In this document: positions 24,901-35,600 of the stretch, piece by piece
Numbering within the stretch: position 1 is the first letter of the stretch
Layout of the letters: every line of letters starts with the position of its first letter
From: Cryptomeria japonica
Lineage: Eukaryota > Streptophyta > Pinopsida > Cupressales > Cupressaceae
Assembly: GCF_030272615.1 (NCBI RefSeq)
Contig: NC_081415.1
Coordinates: 627,605,240 to 627,669,239 of the forward strand
Reading direction: 5' to 3'
DNA length: 64,000 nt
Made by a program: the position numbers and the translations under genes
The notes under the pieces: model-generated
The model's database searches: none
The model's input: only the letters and a program-made list of their open reading frames with translations
Told to the model about the DNA's origin: nothing

Positions 24901-25040
24901 TAAATGATAAAGAGTCATTTGCACATATACTAAATGGACTTGTATCAATTTCTGGCACATTCAAAATTGGTTGGGATACCTATCTTGAGCTATTGGAGAA
25001 GGCTTATCCAAAAATTTTAAAATTTTTTAAGCTGTGGTAA
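21966..25040 (+). pseudogene. Element A long unknown protein (module shared with E)
   Basis: Interrupted reading of about 1,000 codons. The first part (21966-22440) holds YVLSRVHGEFIWLD and MITKEVI, then AITGLPSVG, matching element E at about 415-510. The middle (22783-24108, one frame with one stop at 23308) is Lys/Glu-rich with KKGKKRKNPE-like basic stretches and a helical part LPVELYNMLDARILSSMQED. A Thr/Glu/Asn-rich linker with repeated PVDTN/PVNTE follows. The end (24400-25040) is a predicted coiled coil (ILENQIFVLEKERDKIIRRA). I recognise no family. It takes the place of pol in this element. Stops and shifts show decay. Confidence 0.5.
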
Positions 25041-25111
25041 GATATTTTTTGGATATTCATTGTACAATTTTTTTAGATCTTTGACATTCTTTTTAGAATT
25101 TTTGATGGCAT

Positions 25112-25304
25112 TGATGTCAAAGGGGGAGTGATATAGATGTGAAAAAGAATAGAAGGAGTTGTATACATTAGGGGGAGCTATGGAGATGTGGAGTATTTTG
25201 CATTAATGAATATTCAGCTTAGGGGGAGCAGGAAGGATGAAACCGACAGATGAAACCTTGACCATTTTTTATATGAGTTTTGCCATCAATGCCAAAGGGG
25301 GAGA
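25112..25304 (+). promoter_or_regulatory. Repeated polypurine tracts before the 3' LTR of A
   Basis: CAAAGGGGGAGTG (about 25116), TTAGGGGGAGCT (about 25168), TTAGGGGGAGCAGG (about 25218) and the LTR-adjacent CAAAGGGGGAGAT (25293-25305). The last is in the place of the plus-strand primer. Multiplied tracts are a described trait of Sireviruses. Confidence 0.7.
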
Positions 25305-25305
25305 T

Positions 25306-27457
25306 TGTTGGCAATTGACACTCAATTGGTTGGTTTCACTATGTTATCATTGATGGCAACATGGTATTGTGTTCCAGCTTCATGTTTTGGTTCAGTTGTG
25401 TACTGACAGGCACTTCACAGACACTACACTGGCACCGACAGGACAGAAGGATTTCTTTGGTAATCGACAATGCAGACCAACATGGTTTAGTAAAAAGTTA
25501 TCGATATTGGATGCCGACATCTCTTGGATCTGACATCGGCAATTATTTTTAATATTTATGCATTTATATTATCTAGTCGACATGTAATTTGATATTGTAT
25601 ATATCTTTGTAAGCCAACATAAGGTATGATACTATGTATAGGGTATATAGGTCAGTTTGATAGATCATTTTGATAGAGACATGAAATAGGAGATTATGGA
25701 TATGTGAATGTAATATGATGCAAAATATATCAGAGAGATTATGTATGTGAGGAAATTCATGTAAGGGTTATTCTGGTAAAGGGTTTAGGGTTTCAGATCG
25801 GAATAGATAGAGCTCAAACCGGAATTGTATTCTTGCATAGAAGATGATATCTTAGAAGTTGGGTCAGTGCAAGAAGATGAGTCCACTTTTTGGCCAAAAA
25901 CTGGAAGTGTTTTCCTTGATTTTCAGGTTTTGTTTCATTTGAGCTTAAATTTTGAAACACTTGGAGATTGAATCTTGGAAAAAGTCAGGAATATAAAAGA
26001 TAGCCCTTTGAGTCTACTTTCCAAATATGTAATTTATTTTAATACCTACATAATAAAAAATAACTTTTAGAATGGAGTTTTAAAAACCATGTTTTAAAAA
26101 TGGTTGTTTCAAGACCATATCATGCATGTGTACGACCCAAACTTTTTGACACAATTAAAATTATTTTCTCAAGCCATTTTGGGAAATGATTTGTAACACA
26201 GTGAAGATTGATGAGCATATTTTTTTGTATTTTTTTTTTTAAATATATATTTTTTAATTAAGTTTTTAATGACCGTAATTATCTTTTTAAATGACATGTA
26301 TGACCCACATAATTTGATGTAAACTTAACATTTTTTAATTTTTAAATAGAAAATAATTTTGTGTAGATTGATGACATATAATTTTTTTTCAAAATTCATT
26401 AAAATAAAAAAGTTATTAAATTAACAAAATTAGTTAATATTTCAAGTTTATGGACCCGATTTAGTATAAATTAAATGAAAAATAGTTAAATTAATCAATT
26501 TAAAAAAAAAAAACATATTTAGAATCTAAATAGTATAATCTGAAATGGGTTTTAATTTCGTATAAAAATTCTTTAATTTGAGGCACGTAAACTATTTCAG
26601 AAGTTCATATTTGTGCTTTCGTTCATGGAGATTTGAATTTGCAGGTCCATGTCTCAGGTGTGGCCATCCTAGACCTATCCCAGACCTAATCCCGAGGGAA
26701 GTGGTGGGTTGTGGAATCAAATTCCACATAACGGGCCCTCGTTTATGAAATGGGGGCTCGTTATGGGGGCCTCATTATATAAATAATGAGCCCCTGTTCC
26801 TAAAATTACCATTATTGTCCAAAAATGACAAAATGCGCCAAAAAAAAGAGGGTAAAATCGGATTTAAAAATGGGGCCCTGTTTCATTTTCAAGCAGGCCC
26901 CTGTTTGAGAACAAAAGGGGGGCTCGTTTAGTTTTGCCTCGGGCCCTTGTTACTTTTTGCCTCGGGGGCTCGAAGCAAAAATGGCCCCCCATTTTTTGAA
27001 ATCTGGCCATCGTTTCTAAGAGCGTGTTTTCCAACGCATAGACTTCTGCCAATTTATGACCCATTACCTTGCAATTTCTGAGTTCACACTTCTCTGGATT
27101 GTAGTCTAGATTTATATGTAGTCAGTGAGGCTCCTTTTGTGATTGAGTAATGTGCTCTAGGCTGTAAACCTTTCTGCAAGTGCATGCCCCTCATATTTTG
27201 TAATATCTCTTCATATGGCCAGTGGATTGATATTGTGGGTCACAAATCCCATCGTGGTTTTTCCTCTTTGAGGTTTTCCATGTATAATTCTATGTGTTAT
27301 GGTTCTCATTTATGTGATTGGCTTATTAGTTGCTTTACTTCTTTCAATTCTATATGTACCGGTATACCGGTTGGTGTATGCATGTTTTAATATGGCTAAA
27401 ATTGAACATTCTCATATAACACTGATTCTCCCCCCTCTTAGTGTTATTGGATTTCAA
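25306..27457 (+). repeat. 3' LTR of element A, split by insert X
   Basis: Matches the 5' LTR from TGTTGGCAATTGACACTC to about 25860 and again from 27081 to the end. It is preceded by the polypurine tract AAAGGGGGAGA (25294-25304). Several CCGACA sites of the 5' copy are CCAACA or GTCGACA here. Confidence 0.9.
25861..27080. mobile_element. Insert X: 1.22 kb sequence in the 3' LTR of A
   Basis: Absent from the 5' LTR of A, where the same place reads TTAGCAGTTCACAC. It is flanked by AGTT (25857-25860 and 27081-27084). The ends can be read as imperfect inverted repeats: TGCAAGAAGATGAGTCCA from 25868 against TGCAAGGTAATGGGTCAT on the opposite strand near 27073. The left two thirds are very AT-rich; the right third (26733-27000) has alternating G and C runs with repeated GGGGGCTCGTT. 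There is no credible coding frame. It is probably a non-autonomous DNA transposon; the family is unknown. Confidence 0.55.
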
Positions 27458-27462
27458 CTCTC

Positions 27463-28284
27463 TCTCGCATCCAGTGTTTTAGGTGTGACAAGTTTGGTCA
27501 CTTTGCAAAGGATTGTTTGACAAGACCTAATCATCAAGGAGAAAACATCAATGAAGTCTCATCTCAAAAGGAGGTTGAAGATAACTCCAATGGTTTTCTT
27601 TTCATATCAACATTATCAAGCAATGTTCTTATGGATAGTGATACATGGTTAATTGATAGTGGAGCCTCTCGACATATCACTGGTTATCAGGAGCACCTTT
27701 CTGATCTAGTGGAGAAAGAGTCACATCTCCAAGTTATTATTGGGGATGATGCATACTATTCTGTAAGAGGATTTGGTGCCACATCTCTAAACCTTGAATC
27801 TGGAGTTTCTTTACACCTAAGTGATGTGTTGTTCATGCCAGGGATCAAGAGAAACCTTGTGTCTATTTCAGCCCTGGAGGTTAAAAGCTATCAAATTGCA
27901 TTTTCTGAAGGAAGATTTATTGCTTGGCCTAAGAACTCCAGCATCAAGACCGCTCGTGTGATTGGAAATCGACACGAGAGTTTATACAAACTCTCCACTC
28001 TCCCTATTCAAGCTCTTATTCATGATTCTTCCAATTCCAGTGAACTCTAGCATAGAAGACTTGGACATCTTCACTTTAGGGCTCTTCTATCATTGGAGAA
28101 GATGGTAAAAGGTATTCCTAAACTTATTCATGTAATGATGGTACTTGTAAAGGTTGTGCTACTGGAAAAAATATTAAATGTCCTTTTCATAGCAGTGAAA
28201 GTAGGTCTAAAGAAATACTAGATCTTGTACATTCAAATTTATGTGGTCCAATGTCAATTCCATCCCTAAGTGGATGTTTGTATT
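27463..28284 (+). pseudogene. Element B gag end, protease and integrase start
   Basis: Just right of element A lies the CCHC knuckle CFRCDKFGHFAKDC (27484-27525), then an open frame to 28050 with the aspartic protease motif WLIDSGASRHITG (about 27649) and the VLFMPGIKRNLVSI block. A stop at 28048, then HRRLGHLHF (the integrase zinc-binding start) and, after a shift, CKGCATGKN and LDLVHSNLCGPM lead to the C insertion at 28285. Protease would process gag-pol; the active Asp is present. Stops and shifts disable it. Confidence 0.8.
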
Positions 28285-29333
28285 TGTTGGTATTTTAGTA
28301 TGGTTTTGTCATTGATGTCAACACCTACTAAACACTTATCAACTCTGACACTTTAGAGAATCAACAACATTCACCGGCAAGCAAATGACTCATGCACAGT
28401 CATCGGTATCTGATACACCGACAATATATAATGATCACCGACACTTGGAATGATATCGAAAAAACTTGGTTATGTCGAAGACATTGTGTGGACACTTTGT
28501 TTTGGAGTTTTGTTTATTGGTACATTAGCATTTGTATATTTGTTTTGTTACCAACAAATAGGTCCAGGTTACACCGGTAGGTTTATCTTTTCTAGATCAG
28601 CATGGCATGCTATGGAGATGATTAATTATTATTGTAAATGCATTAAGCCGACATGTTGAATCGATTATTGCATCGGATATTGTATTATTTGTAAAATATT
28701 TTTATTGTAATATCTTGTAGAGCCGACCTACTAAAATTAGTCTTAGGTTATGGTATAAATGTAAGATCATATATATAATGTGAAAAAGGATTGTGTGAAG
28801 GTATATGCGAGAATAAGCAGAGCTATACACACAGACATCATTTGAAGATTGAAGGAGGGTTTTTGTGAAGACAATCAGAACTACATCGGTACTGAATCCA
28901 ACATATGAAGATGCTATTTTGTGTAGTACATTCTTATTGGATTTAACCATCCAATTGTAGTCAGTGTGACTCTCATTTTGTGATTGAGCAGTGAGCTCTA
29001 GGCGCTTGGCCTTTCTGCATGTGCAGACCCCATTTATGTACACTTACTATCTACAGTAGTATCATCTGATTGTGGGTAAGGTTTCCCACCGTGGTTTTTC
29101 CCCTTACAGGGTTTCCACGTACAAATATTAGTGTTATGTGTTGTGGATGACTTTGTCTTTATGTTTCATGCACTAATCCTTACCGGTATAGCAATTAACT
29201 GTTAAAACTGTCTACCGACATATTGAACTGGTTTACCAGTATTAAGCATTAAGTTGGTTAAGTTGTTTTTGGTTTGAATTTATTTGACAACTAATTCACA
29301 CCCCCCCCTCTCAGTTGTCTCTGGGACCTAACA
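28285..29333 (+). repeat. 5' LTR of element C
   Basis: TGTTGGTATTTTAGTATGG...GGGACCTAACA, preceded by GTATT and followed by the primer site. It has five CCGAC sites on this strand, the CCGTGGTTTTTCCCC...GGTTTCCACGTA motif (about 29087-29125) and a C tract at about 29301. Differences from the 3' copy are mostly C/T and G/A changes. Confidence 0.95.
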
Positions 29334-29389
29334 ATTGGTATCAGAGCATAGTCCTCTTTTGCAGAAGTTTAATAGCTTGAGGAGATCCA

Positions 29390-32300
29390 ATGTCTACTAA
29401 CTATTTAAGGAAGGACAATCCTAAACTTGATGGAACCAACTATGGCATATGGAAGATCAGAATGGAGACACATCTAAATTGCATTGGAAAGGATATTTGG
29501 GATGTTACAAAGAATGGTTATACTACTCCTATTCAGAGTCAGCCCACTCCACCCAACTTGACTAAAGATGAAGAAAATGATTGCAAAGCAAGAGAAGCAC
29601 TTTTGAGCGCATTATCAGATCAACAAATCATGGGACTATCAGATAGGTCTACTGCTAAAGCTATTTGGGATCATTTGGAAACACTGAATGAAGGAGATTC
29701 GACAGTCAAAATTGCAAAACTTGAAAGCTTCCGGGTCAGGTATGAACATCTGAAAATGGAAGAAGATGAAAGGATTTTTGCTTTTATGGGAAGAGTAAAT
29801 GAGATTGTTTTGGGTATTAAATGTTGTGGAGGAACCTTAAATGATGATGAAATTGTTTCAAAAGTTTTAAGAGGATTGCCACCGACATATAAAATGAAAG
29901 TCACTGCAATAAATGAGTTAAGAACAATGCCTAATACATCAGTAACTAGGGATACATTGATTGGAAAATTTTCAGCTTTTGAAATTGAAGAATTTGGTCC
30001 TGTTGCTAGTATAAAGACATATTTGACCTTTAAAGCATCAACATCATCTGCTCCATCATTTGACAAATCTGATTGGAAAACCTTTTATGCAAGAGAACTT
30101 GAAGAAAGCAGGAAATAAAATGAAGAACTTGAAACACTATTTGCAAGGAAAATGCCTAAAGGTCTAGTTGGAAGTAAGTATGAAGGTGAAGCACCCTTTA
30201 AATGTTTTAACTGCAATAATATTGGTCATATGGCTTCGAGATGCCCTGATAGACATGCTAGAATAAGAGAAGAAGCTAGAAGAACATACAAGCCTAACCT
30301 TGAATATTAGAGATACAGATTTAAGAAGAATAAAGACAAATCTTGTTACATTGCTGATGAAGGTGTGACTGATGATTCTAATGAGGATCTGGTAGATAGT
30401 GGATGGACTTTTGTTGCTATGTCAGAAGATCATCTGGCACCTACTGCTCAACCGGTAGAAAAGGCCTTAGCAGCTAAAGTTGAAGTAAAGGATGAATTTA
30501 TCATTGATTCAGGATGCTCACATCATATGACAGGAGACAAAGGTAAATTCTTGAACTGTTAAGAATACAATGGAGGCTTAGTGAGATTTGGAGAAGACAA
30601 AGCTTGTTTAATCAAAGGTAAGGGTACAATATCTCTTGATGGTAAGCATAACACTGATAATGTCTACTATGTTGAAGGATTAAAGCATAATCTTTTAAGT
30701 GTTGGTCAATTAGTTGAGAAAGGATTTTAGTTACAATTTAAAAATAGAAAATGCAAAATCATGAACAGAACTGGTTTGGAAATTGCAACCGGTAATCAGA
30801 CTAGAGGTAATATCTTTCATTTGAATAACAGTGAAAAGACATGCTTGATTGCTCATATTGATGAAAGCTAGTTATGGCATAAGAGACTCTGTCATGTAAA
30901 CTTTGATTGCATGGTGAAAATCAATACTACTAAGGCAGTTAGAGATTTACCTAAAATTGTCAAACCTCAGAATACAGTATGTAAGGAATGTCAATTTGGA
31001 AAACAAGTTAGAACTAGTTTCAAAAGTATTCCAGAAAAATCCAAAAATGCTCTTGATTTAATTCACACTTCTTTATGTGGTCCAACTAGAACTAAAAACT
31101 TACAAGGTGATAGATATTTCATGCTAATCATTGATGACTACTTTAGAATGTGTTGGGTTACTTTTCTTAGAGAAAAATCAGAAGCACTTGGAAAGTTTAA
31201 ATTGTTCAAAGCAATGGTTGAAAATGAAACCGGTAAGAAAATCAAATGTCTAAGATCAGATCAAGGAGGTGAATTTACATCTAAAGAGTTTAATACATTC
31301 TGTGAAGTAAATGGAATCAGAAGACAACTATCAGCACCTCAGACACCACAACAGAATGGTGTTGTTGAAAAGAAAAACAAAACTATCTTGGATGCAGCAA
31401 GAAGTATGTTATCAGAAGCAAACCTACCACATGTATATTGGAGAGAGGCAATCAGTACAACGGTCTATACATTCAACAAAGTTTACATCAAAGGTGAAAC
31501 CGGTAAGACCCCTCATGAACTATGGTTTGGTAATACTCCTACTCTTAAATATTTCAGAATATTTGGAAGCAAATGTTACATTAAAAGAGATGAGTATATT
31601 GGGAAATTTGATCCTAGAAGTGATGAAGGAATATTTCTTGGTTATTCATCTAAGAGCAAGGCATATAGATGTTTTAATAAAAGATTGTAGAAAATTGTTG
31701 AAAGTACAAATGTAAAGATTGATGAAAAATTCAGAGGAACTTCAAGGTATATAGACTCTGAACCGGCAACTAAAATTTTGACAAATGAACCTACTCTGAA
31801 TCCACCGGTACAAAATGAAGATCCGGTTACCCCGGTATCATCTAAGGATTCCACAGTAACTGAGGAACAACAACAAACAAAGACACCCTGGTATGTAAGA
31901 CTGAATCATTCTGAAGACCAGATAATTGGAAACAAGTTTAAAGGAGTTATGACAAGAGGAAGATTGACAAATGAAGAGGTATGTCTTATTTCTCAAATTG
32001 AACTGTCATCTGTCAATGAGGCATGTGAAGATAAATTTTGGATTAAAGCTATGGAAGAAGAATTAGAACAAATTGAGAAAAATAACACTTGGACATTAGT
32101 TCCCCGACTTAAAGATAAAAATGTAATTGGAACCAAATGGGTATTCAGAAACAAACTTAATGAAGATGGTAAGGTTGTCAGAAACAAAGTAAGACTAGTG
32201 TGTAAGGGATATTCTCAGAAGGAAGGAGTTGATTACAATGAAACCTTTGCACCGGTAGCTAGAATTGAGGCAATCAGATTATTTTTGGCTTTTGCAGCAC

Positions 32301-33535
32301 ATAAAAACTACAAAGTATATCAAATGGATATTAAATGTGCATTTTTGAATGAAGATTTTGAAGAGGAAGTCTACATTGAACAACCTGATGGATTTTCTTT
32401 GACAGATGACAATGATATGGTTTGCAGGTTAAGAAAAGCTTTGTATGGATTGAAGCAAGCTCCAAGAGCTTGGTATGCAAGATTGGATAAGTATCTTTTG
32501 AAGATTGGCTTTACTAAAGGAAACATAGACAACAATTTATATTATAAAGTGACTAATGATGATATCTTGATTATAGAAGTATTTGTTGATGATATAATCT
32601 TTGGAGGAGAAGATGAATTATGTAAAGAATTTTCTATTAAGATGCAGCAAGAATTTGAAATGTCTATGATTGGAGAAATAAAATTCTTTTTAGGATTGCA
32701 GATTTCACAGACTGATAAAGGTATATTCTTGAGTCAATCCAAGTACTTAAAAGAGTTACTAAAGAAATTTGGGATGGAGAAATCTAAACCAGTAAGCACA
32801 CTTATGACAACAAATGACAAATTATCACTAAGGGATGAATCTACACCTGTTAATCCAACTAGATACAAATCTATGATAGGAGGTTTACTGTATTTAACAC
32901 AAACCAGACCTGATATTATGAATGCAGTATGTATTGTTTCAAGATTTCAAAGTAATCCTAGAGAAAATCATGAATCAACAGTAAAAAGGATTTTCCGGTA
33001 CTTGCAAGACACTATAAATCTTGGATAATGGTATCCTAGAAATGAAAACTTTGAATTATGTGCATACACAGATGCAAATTGGGCAGGAGATGTGGATGAT
33101 AGAAAAAACACCACTGGCGGAGCATTCTTTCTTGGAAATAGACTAGTTTCTTGGTCGAGTAAGAAACAAAGTTGTACATCTTTATCAACAACATAATTAA
33201 AATATGTTGCAGTAGCAACTAACTGTACACAGGTACTATGACTTAAGCAAATGTTGAAAGACATAAAGATAAAATGCAAGGAACCTATTACTATCTATTG
33301 TGATAACACTACAACAATTGATATATCTAAGAATCCGGTATTACATTCTAAAACCAAACATGTTTCTATCAAACTGAATTTTCTAAGAGAAAATGTTGAA
33401 GCAAAGGAGATAAAACTGGTTTATGTGAATACTAAAGAGCAGATTGCAGATATCTTTACTAAACCTCTGCCTAAGGAGACTTTTGAATATCTCAGAGATC
33501 AGCTTGGGGTCATACTCCCACTGGTAGAGACTTAG
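29390..33535 (+). pseudogene. Element C gag-pol polyprotein, eight in-frame stops
   Basis: A single frame of ~1,382 codons with no frameshift; stops at 30116, 30308, 30560, 30728, 30869, 31688, 33026 and 33194. Order: gag from MSTNYLRKDNPKLDGTNYG with a UBN2-like region; CCHC knuckle CFNCNNIGHMASRC (about 30203); protease FIIDSGCSHHMTGD (about 30498); integrase zinc region LWHKRLCHVN and C..C (30872-31000) and core IDDYFRMCW, RSDQGGEFTS (31129-31280); reverse transcriptase with [25 protein letters not shown] and FVDDIIFGG (about 32581); RNase H with YTDANWAGD (about 33064), where the usual second acidic residue lies next to the stop at 33194; end LGVILPLVET. The start is the first ATG after the primer site. 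Confidence 0.95.
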
Positions 33536-33739
33536 GAAGTTGATGATTGTCATCAATCGACAGAATTAAAAGAGAAATCTTTTTCCGGCTTTGATGGGAA
33601 GCTACTTCTCAGGGGGAGTAGTTGGTATACTAAATTGATTGGTATTTTATATGAACGTGGTTTTGTTGTAACTTTGGCATTTGATGTCAAAGGGGGAGAG
33701 ATTGGTATGAAAAAACACAAGAAAAGCACATGTTGCTCC
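33536..33739 (+). promoter_or_regulatory. 3' untranslated part of C with extra purine tracts
   Basis: Between the gag-pol end and the D insertion. Holds TCAGGGGGAGTAG (about 33610) and TCAAAGGGGGAGAG (about 33690), copies of the tract that precedes the 3' LTR. The region continues after D at 45241-45410. Confidence 0.7.
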
Positions 33740-34532
33740 TGTAGACACCCAAAATTGTCATGTCTAATTAAATAAATACTTTATTTATTTAATTACTTTA
33801 GCCTAATTCTTCTATTAATTAAATAAACCTTTATTTATTTAATTAATTCATTTATCCTCTTCTAGCCTTATTTCTCATTTAAATAAATACATTTATTTAT
33901 TTAAATTATCCTTTTCCTAAATTAAATAAATATCTTATTTATTTAATTGATCTCATTCCTATTAATTAAATAAATCTTTATTTATTTAATTAATTCATTA
34001 ACCTTTTCTACCCATGACACATGTCATTCATCTCTTAATTCATACACTACCTACCCCCTTTATTATTTTATTATTTCTTTTACCTACCCTTTAATCATAG
34101 CCGACCTCCTTTTACACCTCTCAATCTTATCCCTCCATTTCTTATAGTGTCTTCTATATAAGGAGATGCTTCCTTCATTATCAACCCTAATCAATCTATG
34201 CAAACCCCCCCATTGACTACTTGACTACACTACACTTTTGAACATAGGCGATCTTACTTGCAACCACATTTCCGTTCTTTGTTGAGCTCTTGTGCACATA
34301 AAATCTGAGAGCAAATATATCAAACAAGATCAATGGAGATAGGAAGAATGGAGATCCAAACCCTATTGGACATGTGATGGTATAATCTTTGTGATTTCAT
34401 TTGATTTGCATTGTCTTAGGTAATCTTCATATGTTATGGTGGATCTTTGTTGTTGTTAGGCTAGGGTTTTGTGGTTGAATTCATTTAGCCTTTCAATATC
34501 TTTATTATTGTTATCCATTTTCACCATAAACA
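33740..34532 (+). repeat. 5' LTR of element D (793 bp)
   Basis: TGTAGACACCCAAAATTGTC...CACCATAAACA. The first 260 bp hold five repeated hairpins built from TTAATTAAATAAAT and its complement. The following bases, TTTTGGCACGCCCCGTGGGAC (split here as TTTTGGCACGCC and CCGTGGGAC, 34533-34552), take the place of a primer-binding site; I did not assign the tRNA. Confidence 0.95.
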
Positions 34533-34679
34533 TTTTGGCACGCCCCGTGGGACATGGATTTTTGTTATATTTGTGTTTTTTTTTTGCATATTTTTCTAAC
34601 CCTATATTGTTGTTTTGTAAAACAATTTGGAGAATAACCTTGTGCAGCTAGGGTTTTGGACACAAAATCAAGATCTTGG

Positions 34680-35600
34680 AGAGATTTGATCATATCTCAC
34701 AAACGGCTTGGTAATTTTGCACCAAATATTTTTTGCAGGTTGAAGAAAGTATCAGGAGCTCTCAATCCAAAATTCAGAATTTTTGGAGCACATTTTCATT
34801 TTCTATGAATTTGTTATGATTTTTCATAAAAAATTAATTTTGAGAGCAAATGAGAGAATTTTTTGGATTTTCTTATATTTTTGGAAATCTCTCATAATTA
34901 TACATAGGATCTATTCTTTGTGATTTTAATTTTGATGCAAAATATTTCCCTAAAAATCGGATCTTTAAAAATTAGGGTTTTTCCTTATTTTGATCAGATC
35001 TCACAAACGGCTTCGAATTTTGGCATCAAATTTTTTGTACAGGTCAGGAAAAGTATTGGAAGGATTTATTAAAAATTTCAGATTTTTTGGGTCACTTTTT
35101 CAATTTATATGAATTTTTTATGATTTTTCATAAAAAATTAATTTTGAGAGCAAATTAACGAATTTTTTGGATTTTCTTACATTTTTGGAAATATCTCAAA
35201 ATTATACATAGGATCTATTCTTTGTGATTTTAAATTTTATGCAAAATAATTCCTCAAAAATTAGATCTTTGAAAATTAGGGTTTTGCATTATTTTACTCA
35301 TATCTCACAAAGTGCTTGGATTTGTTGTAGAAATTTTTTTGTGTAGGTTTGGAAGACCATCAGAACTCTCCAATAAAAATTTCAGATTTTTTGGATCGAT
35401 TTTGCATTTTATATGAATTTTTTATGATTTTTCATCAAAAATTAATTTTTGGAGCAAATTAGCAATTTTTTTGGATTTTCTTACATTTCTGAAAATATCT
35501 TGAAATTTTACAAGTGTTCTTTTTTTTATGATGAATCAGATCTTTGAATTGGTCAACAAAATGCATTGTTGAAGGCCCCTATTTCACAAAGTCTTTTGGA
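34680..35600 (+). repeat. Three-plus tandem ~300 bp repeats in the leader of D
   Basis: Units begin near 34690, 34985, 35297 and (partial) 35573 with ATCTCACAAA.GGCTT or a variant, and include ATGATTTTTCATAAAAAATT and GGATTTTCTTA.ATTT. The leader lies between the primer site and gag. There are no coding frames. Confidence 0.85.

Larger units (their letters stand above)
19371..27457 (+). mobile_element. Element A: non-autonomous copia-like element nested in B gag
   Basis: LTR 19371-20303, primer site 20304-20317, interior to 25304, LTR 25306-27457 (enlarged by insert X). CTCTC flanks both ends (19366-19370 and 27458-27462; the right copy lies in a CT run). The interior of ~5 kb codes for coiled-coil and CCHC gag-like protein and a long unknown protein; I find no protease, integrase or reverse transcriptase motif. 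It resembles element E. It probably depends on proteins of an autonomous relative. Confidence 0.85.
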
